The position numbers and the translations under genes are program-made. From an uncultured Bacteroidota bacterium (GTDB lineage: Bacteria > Bacteroidota > Bacteroidia > Flavobacteriales > UA16), in NCBI GenBank assembly GCA_902535565.1, contig CACAUH010000019.1, positions 1 through 20,591 of the forward strand: 20,591 bases of DNA, written 5' to 3'. This document shows positions 1 through 8,472 of the stretch, piece by piece; the stretch's first letter is position 1; every line of letters starts with the position of its first letter. A model generated the notes under the pieces. That model did no database searches and was not told where the DNA came from. It saw only the letters and a list, made by a program, of their open reading frames with translations.

Positions 1-46
1 TTCCTTGGTAAGGAAGAGGTCACGGGTTCAATTCCCGTCATTGGCT
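1..46 (+). tRNA. tRNA-Thr (anticodon GGT), 5' part outside window
   Basis: This is the 3' part of a tRNA. The window opens inside the anticodon stem (TTCC paired with GGAA), followed by loop TTGGTAA, which places anticodon GGT for threonine. The variable region, a T arm ACGGG-TTCAATT-CCCGT, the acceptor strand CATTGGC and discriminator T follow. CCA is not encoded. The D arm and the 5' acceptor strand lie outside the window. It ends 49 bases before tuf. A tRNA cluster directly upstream of tuf is usual in Bacteroidota, so the two are probably co-transcribed. Confidence 0.93.
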
Positions 47-95
47 CTATCCAGAAGTACATCTCTTAATTACGTAAACCTAAATAACCCAAACC

Positions 96-1283
96 ATGGC
101 TAAAGAAACGTTCGATCGTTCCAAGCCGCACGTGAACATCGGGACCCTCGGTCACGTTGACCACGGCAAGACGACCCTCACCGCGGCAATCACTAAAGTG
201 TTGGCAGACGCTGGCTTCAGCGAGGCCTCCTCATTTGATCAGATTGACAATGCTCCCGAGGAGAAGGAGCGCGGCATTACCATTAACTCCTCACACGTTG
301 AGTACGCAACGGCGAACCGCCACTATGCGCACGTAGACTGTCCAGGTCACGCTGACTATGTGAAGAACATGGTAACGGGTGCTGCTCAGATGGACGGCGC
401 TATTCTCGTGGTGGCAGCCACTGATGGCCCTATGCCTCAGACCCGTGAGCACATCCTTCTCGGCCGCCAGGTTGGTGTGCCTCGTATCGTGCCTTTCCTC
501 AACAAGGTTGACATGGTCGACGATGAGGAGTTGCTCGAGCTCGTGGAGATGGAGGTGCGTGAGCTCCTCAGCTTCTACGAATATGACGGAGACAACGTTC
601 CCTGCATTCAGGGTTCCGCCCTTGGCGCCCTCAATGGGGAGCAGAAGTGGGTTGACACCGTTTTGGAGCTCATGAATGCTGTGGACGAGTACATTGAGTT
701 GCCTGAGCGTGACAACGAGAAGCCGTTCTTGATGTCCGTGGAGGACGTCTTCACGATCACAGGTCGTGGAACAGTGGCCACAGGCCGTATCGAGACTGGA
801 ATCATCAACACGGGTGATGAGATTGACATCCTCGGCCTCAACGCCGAAGGAATGAAGTCCACCATCACAGGTGTTGAGATGTTCCGCAAGATTCTCGATC
901 GCGGTGAGGCTGGAGACAACGTTGGTCTTCTCCTTCGCGGAATCGACAAGAGTGACATCAAGCGCGGAATGGTGATCGCTGCTCCGGGCTCTGTTACCCC
1001 GCATAGCAAGTTCAAGGCTGAGGTCTACATCCTGAAGAAAGAAGAGGGTGGTCGTCACACACCATTCCACAACAAGTACCGTCCACAGTTCTACTTCCGC
1101 ACGACTGACGTGACTGGAGAGATCCACTTGGAAGAGGGCCGCGAGATGGTCATGCCTGGTGACAACGTGACCATTTCCGTAGAGTTGATCTACGGTGTGG
1201 CCATGTCTCCGGGTCTGCGTTTCGCCATCCGTGAGGGTGGACGTACCGTGGGCGCGGGCCAGGTGACTGAAGTGGTCGGCTAA
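96..1283 (+). CDS. tuf: Elongation factor Tu
   Basis: This GTPase delivers aminoacyl-tRNA to the ribosomal A site in the cytoplasm. It has 395 residues, the normal length for bacterial EF-Tu. The G-domain motifs are all present: P-loop GHVDHGKT at 19-26, switch I RGITIN at 59-64, DCPGH at 81-85, NKVD at 136-139 and SAL at 174-176. The two beta-barrel domains follow and end in the usual C-terminal region ([10 protein letters not shown]). The start ATG reads [10 protein letters not shown], as expected for the family. It has no Shine-Dalgarno sequence, only an A-rich leader, which is common in Bacteroidota. It lies between a tRNA-Thr and tRNA-Trp/secE, so it is the tuf copy of the tRNA-tuf-secE-nusG operon. 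Nothing about the protein is unusual. Confidence 0.99.
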   Translation: MAKETFDRSKPHVNIGTLGHVDHGKTTLTAAITKVLADAGFSEASSFDQIDNAPEEKERGITINSSHVEYATANRHYAHVDCPGHADYVKNMVTGAAQMDGAILVVAATDGPMPQTREHILLGRQVGVPRIVPFLNKVDMVDDEELLELVEMEVRELLSFYEYDGDNVPCIQGSALGALNGEQKWVDTVLELMNAVDEYIELPERDNEKPFLMSVEDVFTITGRGTVATGRIETGIINTGDEIDILGLNAEGMKSTITGVEMFRKILDRGEAGDNVGLLLRGIDKSDIKRGMVIAAPGSVTPHSKFKAEVYILKKEEGGRHTPFHNKYRPQFYFRTTDVTGEIHLEEGREMVMPGDNVTISVELIYGVAMSPGLRFAIREGGRTVGAGQVTEVVG

Positions 1284-1302
1284 CGACCGGTTGAACCGAA
1301 AA

Positions 1303-1348
1303 GACGAGGGGAAAGAAGGTGCCCAACTGGGCATCTTCTTTCGCCGTC
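1303..1348 (+). promoter_or_regulatory. Long hairpin between tuf and tRNA-Trp
   Basis: The arms GAAAGAAGGTGCCC (1311-1324) and GGGCATCTTCTTTC (1329-1342) pair over 14 bp with one G-T wobble around the tetraloop AACT. After a small internal loop the stem continues with GACG (1303-1306) pairing CGTC (1345-1348). The structure ends one base before the first base of tRNA-Trp. There is no T-run, so a classical intrinsic terminator is unlikely. Processing of the tuf/tRNA message or attenuation is more plausible. The function is inferred; the pairing is seen directly. Confidence 0.7.
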
Positions 1349-1349
1349 T

Positions 1350-1422
1350 ACGGGCATAGCTCAATTGGTAGAGTAGCGGTCTCCAAAACCGTTGGTTGCA
1401 GGTTCGAGTCCTGCTGCCCGTG
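1350..1422 (+). tRNA. tRNA-Trp (anticodon CCA)
   Basis: This is a complete 73-base cloverleaf. Acceptor ACGGGCA pairs TGCCCGT. The D arm is GCTC-AATTGGTA-GAGT, and the anticodon stem GCGGT/ACCGT (one wobble) encloses loop CTCCAAA with anticodon CCA. The T arm is GCAGG-TTCGAGT-CCTGC. The discriminator is G, as expected for bacterial tRNA-Trp, and CCA is not encoded. It lies between tuf and secE, 20 bases before the secE start, and must be cut out of the shared transcript. Confidence 0.97.
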
Positions 1423-1442
1423 CAAAATCAAGAGAAACTGAA

Positions 1443-1664
1443 ATGGCAAACGTCATAGAATACGTGAAAGACAGCTACACTGAACTGGTGGAGCGCGTTA
1501 CCTGGCCTGGCCCCAAGCAATTGCAAGAGGCCTCGATTCTGGTGTTTATCGCATCCTTGCTGATTGCAGGGATCGTCTTCGTCATGGATTGGGTTTTCGG
1601 CGTGAACAGCGCTGAGAGCATTTGGCAGGGCGTCATCGGTATGATTTACACCTACGTCATTTGA
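1443..1664 (+). CDS. secE: Preprotein translocase subunit SecE
   Basis: SecE is the small essential clamp subunit of the SecYEG protein-conducting channel in the inner membrane. The protein has 73 residues, the usual single-span bacterial form. It has an amphipathic N-terminal helix ([19 protein letters not shown]), the conserved TWPGPKQL hinge at about 20-27, and one hydrophobic membrane span at about 31-52. The start is set at the ATG reading MANVIEYV. Reading further upstream in frame would run back into the tRNA-Trp gene, so the longer form is rejected. Its place directly before nusG is near-universal in bacteria and supports the call as much as the sequence does. Its stop lies 14 bases before nusG. 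Confidence 0.96.
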   Translation: MANVIEYVKDSYTELVERVTWPGPKQLQEASILVFIASLLIAGIVFVMDWVFGVNSAESIWQGVIGMIYTYVI

Positions 1665-1678
1665 GCAGGATTGGAACG

Positions 1679-2230
1679 ATGAGCGAAATCGACAAGAAAT
1701 GGTACGTGGTGCGCGCTATCGGCGGGCAGGAGAACAAGGCCAAGGGTTTCCTTGAGTCGGAAATCTCTGCGGCCGGCTTGTCGGACTACATCGGGCAGAT
1801 CCTCATCCCGACGGAAAAAGTTCTCCAAATCCGGAATGGCAAGAAGTTGACCAAGGAGCGGAATCACTTCCCTGGCTATGTGTTCGTTGAATGCGCGCTG
1901 GTGGGCGAGGTTCCCCACGTCATTCGCAACACACCGAGCGTGATCGGCTTCTTGGGAGCAGAGAAACGAGGAGACCCACTTCCCCTCAGGCCAAATGAGG
2001 TCAGTCGGATGTTGGGGCGGGTGGACGAGTTGGCCGAGAGCGAGGAGGAATTGGCCATTCCATACAAAGTCGGGGAGACCGTGAAGGTGGGCGATGGTCC
2101 ATTCAACGGATTCCACGGTACAATCGAAGAAATCAACGAGGAGAAGCGCAAGCTGAAGGTGATGGTGAAGATTTTTGGAAGGAAAACCCCAGTAGAGCTG
2201 GGATTCCTCCAAGTGGAGAAGGAGTCCTGA
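1679..2230 (+). CDS. nusG: Transcription termination/antitermination protein NusG
   Basis: NusG binds the clamp of RNA polymerase, modulates pausing and termination, and links the polymerase to the ribosome or Rho. It has 183 residues. The NGN domain covers about 1-115 and includes [12 protein letters not shown] near the N-terminus and the signature FPGYVFVE at 64-71. A linker follows, then the KOW domain at about 131-180, with [17 protein letters not shown] and the terminal strand [10 protein letters not shown]. The start is the ATG giving [10 protein letters not shown]; a longer in-frame reading overlaps secE and has no NusG-like sequence. It follows secE by 14 bases and precedes rplK, as usual. 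No insertion domain is present. Confidence 0.98.
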   Translation: MSEIDKKWYVVRAIGGQENKAKGFLESEISAAGLSDYIGQILIPTEKVLQIRNGKKLTKERNHFPGYVFVECALVGEVPHVIRNTPSVIGFLGAEKRGDPLPLRPNEVSRMLGRVDELAESEEELAIPYKVGETVKVGDGPFNGFHGTIEEINEEKRKLKVMVKIFGRKTPVELGFLQVEKES

Positions 2231-2358
2231 AACAAGCGTCGAATCTGAGAAACACTGAAACCAATCCAAACTAAGGAACAGCCAGGACGTCCCGTGCCCT
2301 GTACCAGAATGCTTCCCTGGACACTGCGGCCGACCTGTTCATCATAAACAATAGATCC
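2231..2358 (+). promoter_or_regulatory. nusG-rplK intergenic leader, possible structured mRNA
   Basis: This gap of 128 bases contains no gene and no TAnnTTTG element. I can pair GAACAG (2276-2281) with CTGTTC (2335-2340). Inside that, TGT and CCAG (2300-2307, one bulged A) pair with CTGGACA (2317-2323) around a nine-base loop. In E. coli, L1 represses the rplK-rplA message by binding its leader, so this is the natural place for an equivalent site. No L1-site consensus is recognisable here, so the regulatory role is only a suggestion. Confidence 0.3.
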
Positions 2359-2796
2359 ATGGCTAAAGAAGTCGCCAAGTTGGTCAAACTGCAAGTAAGG
2401 GGTGGCGCTGCCAACCCCTCACCGCCGGTTGGTCCTGCACTCGGTGCGGCAGGTGTGAACATCATGGAATTTTGCAAGCAGTTCAATGGGCGTACCCAGG
2501 ACAAAGCAGGCAAGGTTCTTCCGGTGGTCATCACGGTCTACAATGACAAGTCTTTTGACTTCATCATTAAGACACCTCCCGCAGCAGTACAACTCATGGA
2601 AGCCGCCAAAATCAAAAAGGGTTCTTCAGAATCCAACAGACAGAAGGTGGGCAAAGTGACGTGGGACCAAGTCCGTGCAATTGCGGAAGACAAGATGCCC
2701 GATCTCAATTGCTTTTCCATAGAGTCCGCCATGAAGGTGGTCGCAGGAACGGCAAGGAGTATGGGGCTGAACGTGACCGGCGATTCGCCTTTCTGA
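2359..2796 (+). CDS. rplK: 50S ribosomal protein L11
   Basis: L11 forms the GTPase-associated centre of the large subunit together with 23S rRNA, L10 and L7/L12. It contacts elongation factors and is needed for RelA activation. It has 145 residues, close to the family norm. The N-terminal domain carries the proline-rich stretch [16 protein letters not shown] at 20-35. The C-terminal rRNA-binding domain contains [20 protein letters not shown] and the closing [16 protein letters not shown]. The ATG is preceded by an A-rich sequence without Shine-Dalgarno. It is 20 bases upstream of rplA, with which it is certainly co-transcribed. Confidence 0.98.
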   Translation: MAKEVAKLVKLQVRGGAANPSPPVGPALGAAGVNIMEFCKQFNGRTQDKAGKVLPVVITVYNDKSFDFIIKTPPAAVQLMEAAKIKKGSSESNRQKVGKVTWDQVRAIAEDKMPDLNCFSIESAMKVVAGTARSMGLNVTGDSPF

Positions 2797-2816
2797 TCGT
2801 CAATTCATCAGACACA

Positions 2817-3512
2817 ATGGCAAAAATGACACGCAAACGCAAGGCCGCGCTCGAGAAGTTCGACGTGGACAGTGCGTACACGCTTGACGAAGCAGCCGGC
2901 ATCGTGAAGGAGATTTCCTCCGCGACGTTCGACTCCTCCGTTGATCTCGCCGTCAGCCTCGGCGTGGATCCGCGAAAAGCCAACCAAATGGTTCGTGGAA
3001 CGGTCTCCCTTCCTCATGGAAGCGGAAAGAACGTCCGCGTGCTGGTTCTCTGCACTCCTGACAAGGAAGCTGAGGCCAAGGAGGCAGGAGCGGATCACGT
3101 TGGTCTCGATGAGTATGTCGAGAAGATTAAAGGCGGATGGACCGATGTGGACGTGATCGTCACGACTCCCCAAGTGATGGGCAAAGTGGGCGCCCTGGGC
3201 CGAATTCTCGGACCGCGCGGCCTCATGCCTAACCCGAAATCGGGTACCGTCACTATGGAGGTCGGGAAGGCCGTTCAGGACGTCAAGGCGGGTAAAATTG
3301 ACTTCAAGGTCGACAAGTATGGCATCATCCACGCTTCCGTCGGGAAGGTGAGCTTCTCGAAAGAGAAGATCTCGGAGAATGCCAATGAAGTCTTGCAGAC
3401 CTTGGTGCGATTGCGCCCGTCTTCTGCGAAGGGCACCTACATCAAGAGCGTTTACATCAGCTCTACGATGTCCCCGGGTGTCCGGATTGAATCGAAGTCG
3501 CTCAACAGCTAA
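2817..3512 (+). CDS. rplA: 50S ribosomal protein L1
   Basis: L1 forms the mobile L1 stalk that guides release of deacylated tRNA from the E site. In many bacteria it is also a translational repressor of its own operon. The protein has 231 residues, the usual length. The L1 signature [20 protein letters not shown] lies at about 116-135, followed by [11 protein letters not shown]. The start is the ATG reading [10 protein letters not shown]; a longer in-frame reading overlaps rplK and has no L1 similarity. It follows rplK by 20 bases and precedes rplJ by 11. The rRNA-binding features look complete. Confidence 0.98.
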   Translation: MAKMTRKRKAALEKFDVDSAYTLDEAAGIVKEISSATFDSSVDLAVSLGVDPRKANQMVRGTVSLPHGSGKNVRVLVLCTPDKEAEAKEAGADHVGLDEYVEKIKGGWTDVDVIVTTPQVMGKVGALGRILGPRGLMPNPKSGTVTMEVGKAVQDVKAGKIDFKVDKYGIIHASVGKVSFSKEKISENANEVLQTLVRLRPSSAKGTYIKSVYISSTMSPGVRIESKSLNS

Positions 3513-3514
3513 GC

Positions 3515-3519
3515 AAGGA
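3515..3519 (+). promoter_or_regulatory. Shine-Dalgarno-like AAGGA before rplJ
   Basis: AAGGA lies four bases upstream of the rplJ ATG, in an 11-base gap after the rplA stop. It stands out because tuf, rplK, rplA and rplL lack such a motif. Four bases of spacing is short, so it may be a chance match. Confidence 0.35.
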
Positions 3520-3523
3520 ATCC

Positions 3524-4048
3524 ATGACACGCGAAGAGAAAAATCAAGCGATCGAGGAGCTCCAAGCCCTGCTGCAGGACACCAATGTGCTGTACCTGGC
3601 TGACGCTTCGTCTCTAAATTCTGCCGACACGACCAAGTTGCGCGGAGAATGTTACAAGGCTGAAATCAAGTTGCAAGTGGTGAAGAACACACTGCTTCGC
3701 ATCGCGATGGAACGCACCGAGGGCCGTGAATATGGCGAACTCATGGACGTTCTCAAAGGCCAGACAGCACTCATGGCGAGTTCAGTGGGCAATGCGCCCG
3801 CCAAGCTCATCAAAGAGTTCCGCAAAAACAGCGAGCGCCCCATTTTAAAGGGTGCTTACGTCGAAGAAGCGGTGTACATCGGCGACGATCAACTGAAGGC
3901 CCTTACGGAGATTAAGAGCAAAGATGAACTCCTCGGAGAACTCGTCGGCCTCCTCCAGAGCCCGATGCGGAACGTCCTTGGCGCACTGCAATCCGGTGGA
4001 AACACCATTTCCGGACTGGTCAAAGCACTTGGCGAACGCGAAGGCTGA
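3524..4048 (+). CDS. rplJ: 50S ribosomal protein L10
   Basis: L10 anchors the L7/L12 dimers to the ribosome as the base of the stalk. It has 174 residues, normal for the family. The N-terminal rRNA-binding domain has the typical NVLYLADASSLNSADTTKLR stretch at about 24-43 and VVKNTLLRIAM at about 53-63. The C-terminal helix that carries L7/L12 dimers includes LLQSPMRNVLGALQ. The gap to rplA is only 11 bases, so there is no room for the long L10-binding leader known upstream of rplJ in E. coli and Bacillus. If L10 autoregulation exists here, the site must be elsewhere. Confidence 0.98.
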   Translation: MTREEKNQAIEELQALLQDTNVLYLADASSLNSADTTKLRGECYKAEIKLQVVKNTLLRIAMERTEGREYGELMDVLKGQTALMASSVGNAPAKLIKEFRKNSERPILKGAYVEEAVYIGDDQLKALTEIKSKDELLGELVGLLQSPMRNVLGALQSGGNTISGLVKALGEREG

Positions 4049-4099
4049 CTTTGACATCCCAATTGAATATCAAACAAGCAAACCCCAATACATCATATC

Positions 4100-4480
4100 A
4101 TGGCTGATTTGAAAACCATGGCAGAAGAGCTGGTGAACCTCACCGTAAAAGAGGTCAACGAGCTCGCAGAAATCCTCAAAGAAGAGTATGGCATCGAGCC
4201 GGCAGCTGCCGCAGCCGTTGTCGCTGGTCCCGCCGGAGGCGGTGGCGAAGGCGGTGGCGGTGAGGAGAAGTCCGAATTCGACGTTATCCTCAAGGCCGCT
4301 GGTGGCTCCAAGCTCGCCGTCGTAAAGCTCGTTAAAGAGCTGACCGGCCAAGGTTTGAAGGAAGCCAAGGGCATCGTTGATGGAGCACCTGCCACCCTCA
4401 AGGAGGGCGTAGCCAAAGACGAGGCCGAGGCCCTCAAGACTCAACTCGAGGAAGCTGGAGCCGAGGTTGAGATCAAGTAA
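4100..4480 (+). CDS. rplL: 50S ribosomal protein L7/L12
   Basis: L7/L12 is the multi-copy stalk protein that recruits translation factors and stimulates their GTPase activity. It has 126 residues. The N-terminal dimerisation domain covers about 1-33. A flexible hinge at about 35-58 is made of alanine and then glycine ([20 protein letters not shown]). The C-terminal factor-binding domain follows from about 59, with [20 protein letters not shown] and [18 protein letters not shown]. The glycine-rich hinge differs from the Ala/Pro-rich hinges of E. coli but keeps the expected flexibility. It follows rplJ after 51 bases and precedes the rplL-rpoB hairpins. Confidence 0.98.
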   Translation: MADLKTMAEELVNLTVKEVNELAEILKEEYGIEPAAAAAVVAGPAGGGGEGGGGEEKSEFDVILKAAGGSKLAVVKLVKELTGQGLKEAKGIVDGAPATLKEGVAKDEAEALKTQLEEAGAEVEIK

Positions 4481-4501
4481 GATCACAACCCGCTGAATTT
4501 C

Positions 4502-4540
4502 AGAAGGTCAGGCTGGGCGCAGGTCCCGGTCTGACCTTCT
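4502..4540 (+). promoter_or_regulatory. First hairpin in the rplL-rpoB gap
   Basis: AGAAGGTCAG (4502-4511) pairs perfectly with CTGACCTTCT (4531-4540), a 10-bp stem around a GC-rich 19-base loop. It lies 21 bases after the rplL stop and has no T-run behind it. In E. coli the rplL-rpoB gap holds a partial terminator and an RNase III site that lower rpoBC expression relative to the ribosomal proteins. This hairpin occupies the equivalent place, so the same role is inferred. Confidence 0.65.
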
Positions 4541-4565
4541 TGTACCCTGTTCTAAGCGGGGTACA
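4541..4565 (+). promoter_or_regulatory. Second hairpin in the rplL-rpoB gap
   Basis: TGTACCCTGT (4541-4550) pairs with GCGGGGTACA (4556-4565), allowing two wobbles, around loop TCTAA. It begins on the base after the first hairpin, so the two stems could stack coaxially. The remaining 56 bases to the rpoB start look unstructured. Confidence 0.6.
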
Positions 4566-4621
4566 CCCCCAAAGCCAACCTGCACCGTCTGCGATTTGTA
4601 TTCTCCCAACAGCCGCACCCC

Positions 4622-7600
4622 ATGTTGACGCCCCAACTGCAGCAGCGACATTCTTTCGCCACCACTACACCGGACCTTGCCTATCCGGATTTTCTCGACA
4701 TCCAACTCCGCTCTTTTCGCGAGTTTTTCCAGCTTGAAACCAAGCCGGAGGACCGTGACACAGAGGGCCTGTTCAAGGTGTTCAATGAGAACTTCCCGAT
4801 CACGGACACACGAAACCAATTCGTGCTTGAGTTCCTCGACTACTTCATCGACCCTCCACGCTACAACATCTCTGAGTGTATCGAACGGGGTCTGACCTAC
4901 AGCGTTCCGCTGAAGGCGAAATTGAAGCTCTATTGCACAGACCCTGAACACGAGGACTTTGAGACCATCGTTCAGGATGTGTATCTGGGCACGATTCCAT
5001 ACATGACACCGAAGGGTTCCTTTGTGGTCAATGGCGCCGAGCGCATCATCGTCAATCAGTTGCACCGTTCTCCTGGCGTGTTTTTTGGACAAAGCCGTCA
5101 CGCCAACGGAACCAAGTTGTATAGTGCGAGAATCATTCCTTTCAAGGGGAGTTGGATTGAATTCGCAACGGACATCAACAGTGTGATGTATGCCTACATC
5201 GACCGGAAGAAAAAGCTTCCTGTCACGACACTGCTGCGTTCTATTGGCTATGAGTCCGACCGGGACATTCTGGGCATTTTCAACCTCGCTGAGGAGGTGA
5301 AGGTCTCAAAGGCAGGCGTCAAGCGTGTTTTGGGCCGTCGTTTGGCTGCGCGTGTGCTCAAGACGTGGATTGAGGACTTCGTGGATGAGGACACCGGTGA
5401 GGTGGTCAGCATCGAGCGGAATGAACTCGTTCTGGACCGCGACACAGTTCTGGAGAAGGAGCACATCGAGCTCATCGTGGAGTCTGGGTCGAAGACCATC
5501 ATTCTGCATAAAGAGGACATTAACCAGGCTGACTACGCCATCATCCACAACACCCTCCAAAAAGACCCTTCCAACAGTGAAAAGGAGGCCGTTGAGTACA
5601 TCTACCGGCAGTTGCGTAATGCTGAGCCACCAGATATGGACACGGCGCGCAGTGTGATTGACAAGCTGTTCTTTTCGGAGCAGCGTTATGATCTTGGTGA
5701 GGTTGGCCGATTCCGTATCAACCGGAAACTGGGCATTGACATGTCCGAAGAGTCCCGCACGCTGACCAAGGACGACATCATCCTCATCATCAAGTTCCTC
5801 ATCGACCTCGTCAACTCGAAGTCTGATGTGGACGACATCGATCACCTTTCCAACCGGCGCATCCGGACGGTGGGAGAGCAGCTTCACAACCAATTTGGCG
5901 TGGGTCTTGCCAGAATGGCCCGTACCATCCGTGAGCGGATGAACGTGCGCGATAATGAGGTGTTCACTCCAACTGACCTCATCAACGCCAAGACGCTGAG
6001 CTCGGTGATCAATTCGTTCTTCGGAACGAATCAGCTCAGCCAGTTCATGGACCAGACCAACCCGCTGAGTGAGGTGACGCACAAGCGTCGAATCTCCGCA
6101 CTCGGCCCCGGTGGTTTGTCTCGCGAACGCGCTGGATTTGAGGTCCGAGACGTGCACTACACGCACTATGGACGTCTCTGTACGATTGAGACACCGGAAG
6201 GACCGAACATTGGTTTGATCAGCTCGCTTTGCGTCTACGCGAAGGTCAACCGACTCGGCTTCATCGAGACCCCATACCGTGAGGTGGACGAGGGTGTCGC
6301 CAAAGTTGGAGGCGAGGGCATCACCTACCTGTCTGCCGAAGAGGAAGACAGTGCGATTATTGCTCAGGCCACTGTGGGGCTCAATGACGACGGAACGTTC
6401 AAGAACGACATCATCAAGGCACGTCTTCAAGGCGATTTTCCCTTGGTAGCGCCGAAGGAAATCAAGTACGTGGACGTGGCTCCGAACCAGATTGCATCGA
6501 TTGCGGCTTCGTTGATTCCTTTCCTAGAAAACGATGACGCCAACCGTGCACTCATGGGGTCCAACATGATGCGACAAGCTGTGCCGCTGATGCGTCCCAA
6601 CAGTCCGATTGTTGGAACGGGGTTGGAGAGTCAGGTGGCCCGCGACAGCCGTGTGTTGATCACGGCGGAAGGAGACGGCGTCGTCGAATATGTGGATGGC
6701 AATGAGATTCACATCCGCTACCACATGGATGAGAATGACCGCCTCGTTTCATTCGAGAACGAAGTCAAGGTTTATGACATCACCAAATTCGCAAAGACGA
6801 ACCAAGGCACCTGCATCAACCTGAAGCCTATCGTTGCCAATGGCATGCGGGTGGAAAAGGGAGACATCATGGTGGAAGGCTATTCCACGCAGTCTGGTGA
6901 GCTCGCTTTGGGTCAGAACATGAAGGTGGCATTTATGCCATGGAAGGGATACAACTTTGAGGATGCCATTGTGATCAGCGATCGCGTGGTCCGTGAGGAT
7001 GTATTTACCTCTTTGCATGTCACCGAATACAGCCTGGAGGTGCGCGACACGAAGCGCGGACAGGAAGAGCTGACCGCAGACATTCCCAATGTTAGCGAGG
7101 AGGCCACAAAGGATCTAGATGAGAACGGTCTTATCAGAATTGGTGCGCACGTTGGTGCTGGAGACATCTTAATCGGAAAAATCACACCGAAAGGTGAGAG
7201 CGATCCGAGTCCTGAGGAGAAGTTGCTCCGTGCGATTTTTGGCGACAAGGCCGGCGATGTCAAAGACGCTTCTTTGAAGCTCGGTCCAAGCGCAAAAGGG
7301 GTCGTCATTGACAAGATGCTGTTCTCCCGCATGGTCAAGGACCGCAAGTCCAAGGCCGCTGATAAGGCCATCCTCGAAACCATCGACGGTGAATTTGACA
7401 AGGAGGCCGTGGTGCTGCGCAAGACCCTGGTGGAGAAGCTGATGAAAATCGTCGGCGGCAAGACATCACAGGGCGTGCAGAACTATTACAAGGAGATGCA
7501 GATCAAGAAGGGTGTGAAGTTCACCCAACGCGCCCTGCAGACCTTGGACTTCAGCATCGTCAACACAGACGGATGGACCCGTGATGAGGGCAACAACGCC

Positions 7601-8437
7601 TTGGTCAAGCGTGTGGTTCACAACTACAACCTGAAGTACAATGACCTGCTCGGCACCTTCAAGCGGAAGAAGTTCCAGGTGACCGTCGGTGACGAGCTCC
7701 CCGCGGGCATCGTGAAGCTGGCCAAGGTCTTCGTCGCCAACAAGCGCAAGCTCAAGGTGGGAGACAAGATGGCCGGTCGCCACGGAAACAAGGGCATCGT
7801 GGCTCGGATCGTCCGCCAGGAGGACATGCCGTTCCTCGAGGACGGAACCCCGGTCGACATCGTGCTCAACCCGCTGGGCGTGCCTTCGCGGATGAACCTC
7901 GGCCAGATCTACGAGACTGTTCTCGGATGGGCCGGACAGAAGTTGGGTATGAAGTTCGCCACGCCGATTTTCGACGGGGCCAGCCTTGACGAAATCAGCG
8001 GCTACACCGAGAAGGCCAACGTGCCGAGCTTCGGTGTGACTCACCTCTACGACGGAGAGACCGGCGAGCGCTTCGACCAGCCCGCCACGGTCGGCGTGAT
8101 CTACATGATCAAGCTCAGCCACATGGTAGACGACAAGATGCACGCCCGTTCTATCGGGCCATACAGTCTCATTACCCAGCAGCCGTTGGGCGGTAAGGCA
8201 CAGTTCGGTGGACAGCGTTTTGGAGAGATGGAGGTGTGGGCCCTCGAGGCTTTCGGTGCCTCGCACATCCTTCAGGAAATCCTCACAGTCAAGTCGGACG
8301 ATGTCGTCGGCCGTGCCAAAACCTATGAGGCCATCGTCAAGGGCGATCCGATGCCGACCCCCGGCATACCGGAGTCTTTCAACGTACTTATGCATGAATT
8401 GCGCGGATTGGGATTGACCGTGGCCCTCGAGGCCTGA
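4622..8437 (+). CDS. rpoB: DNA-directed RNA polymerase subunit beta
   Basis: This is the beta subunit of RNA polymerase. It has 1271 residues, the size usual in Bacteroidota and shorter than the 1342 of E. coli. The N-terminal region has the phylum-typical [20 protein letters not shown] at about 20-39. The rifampicin-site cluster lies at 471-498 ([20 protein letters not shown] and on). Residues D477, H487 and S492 match the drug-sensitive E. coli D516, H526 and S531, so no resistance substitution is seen there. Late motifs include [32 protein letters not shown] and [20 protein letters not shown]. The first ATG fits, though the first 18 residues are poorly conserved and the start is the least certain part. 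The coding stretch around 7500-8150 is clearly GC-richer than the rest. Confidence 0.98.
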   Translation: MLTPQLQQRHSFATTTPDLAYPDFLDIQLRSFREFFQLETKPEDRDTEGLFKVFNENFPITDTRNQFVLEFLDYFIDPPRYNISECIERGLTYSVPLKAKLKLYCTDPEHEDFETIVQDVYLGTIPYMTPKGSFVVNGAERIIVNQLHRSPGVFFGQSRHANGTKLYSARIIPFKGSWIEFATDINSVMYAYIDRKKKLPVTTLLRSIGYESDRDILGIFNLAEEVKVSKAGVKRVLGRRLAARVLKTWIEDFVDEDTGEVVSIERNELVLDRDTVLEKEHIELIVESGSKTIILHKEDINQADYAIIHNTLQKDPSNSEKEAVEYIYRQLRNAEPPDMDTARSVIDKLFFSEQRYDLGEVGRFRINRKLGIDMSEESRTLTKDDIILIIKFLIDLVNSKSDVDDIDHLSNRRIRTVGEQLHNQFGVGLARMARTIRERMNVRDNEVFTPTDLINAKTLSSVINSFFGTNQLSQFMDQTNPLSEVTHKRRISALGPGGLSRERAGFEVRDVHYTHYGRLCTIETPEGPNIGLISSLCVYAKVNRLGFIETPYREVDEGVAKVGGEGITYLSAEEEDSAIIAQATVGLNDDGTFKNDIIKARLQGDFPLVAPKEIKYVDVAPNQIASIAASLIPFLENDDANRALMGSNMMRQAVPLMRPNSPIVGTGLESQVARDSRVLITAEGDGVVEYVDGNEIHIRYHMDENDRLVSFENEVKVYDITKFAKTNQGTCINLKPIVANGMRVEKGDIMVEGYSTQSGELALGQNMKVAFMPWKGYNFEDAIVISDRVVREDVFTSLHVTEYSLEVRDTKRGQEELTADIPNVSEEATKDLDENGLIRIGAHVGAGDILIGKITPKGESDPSPEEKLLRAIFGDKAGDVKDASLKLGPSAKGVVIDKMLFSRMVKDRKSKAADKAILETIDGEFDKEAVVLRKTLVEKLMKIVGGKTSQGVQNYYKEMQIKKGVKFTQRALQTLDFSIVNTDGWTRDEGNNALVKRVVHNYNLKYNDLLGTFKRKKFQVTVGDELPAGIVKLAKVFVANKRKLKVGDKMAGRHGNKGIVARIVRQEDMPFLEDGTPVDIVLNPLGVPSRMNLGQIYETVLGWAGQKLGMKFATPIFDGASLDEISGYTEKANVPSFGVTHLYDGETGERFDQPATVGVIYMIKLSHMVDDKMHARSIGPYSLITQQPLGGKAQFGGQRFGEMEVWALEAFGASHILQEILTVKSDDVVGRAKTYEAIVKGDPMPTPGIPESFNVLMHELRGLGLTVALEA

Positions 8438-8472
8438 GTTGCTCCTGCTTCTAATTATTGATCCTCACCAAG

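Noticed and set aside
291..1364. Minus-strand open frame of 357 codons opposite tuf
   Set aside because: It lies opposite the certain tuf gene, has no recognisable domain, and results from the codon bias of tuf.
1392..1442. N-terminal extension of secE beginning in tRNA-Trp
   Set aside because: It would translate the tRNA gene; the ATG at 1443 gives a canonical SecE.
4051..4073. TTGACA ... TATCAA resembling a sigma70 promoter before rplL
   Set aside because: The spacer is only 11 bases and Bacteroidota housekeeping promoters use TAnnTTTG, so this is a chance match.
6032..6115. Possible rifampicin-resistance changes in rpoB
   Set aside because: The residues equivalent to E. coli D516, H526 and S531 are all the sensitive type.
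5306..6430. Minus-strand open frame of 374 codons opposite rpoB
   Set aside because: It is a shadow of rpoB: low-complexity composition and no start context or known motif.
8458..8472. TTG start for rpoC five codons upstream
   Set aside because: The ATG at 8473 matches the N-terminal length of Bacteroidota homologs and is a stronger start codon.
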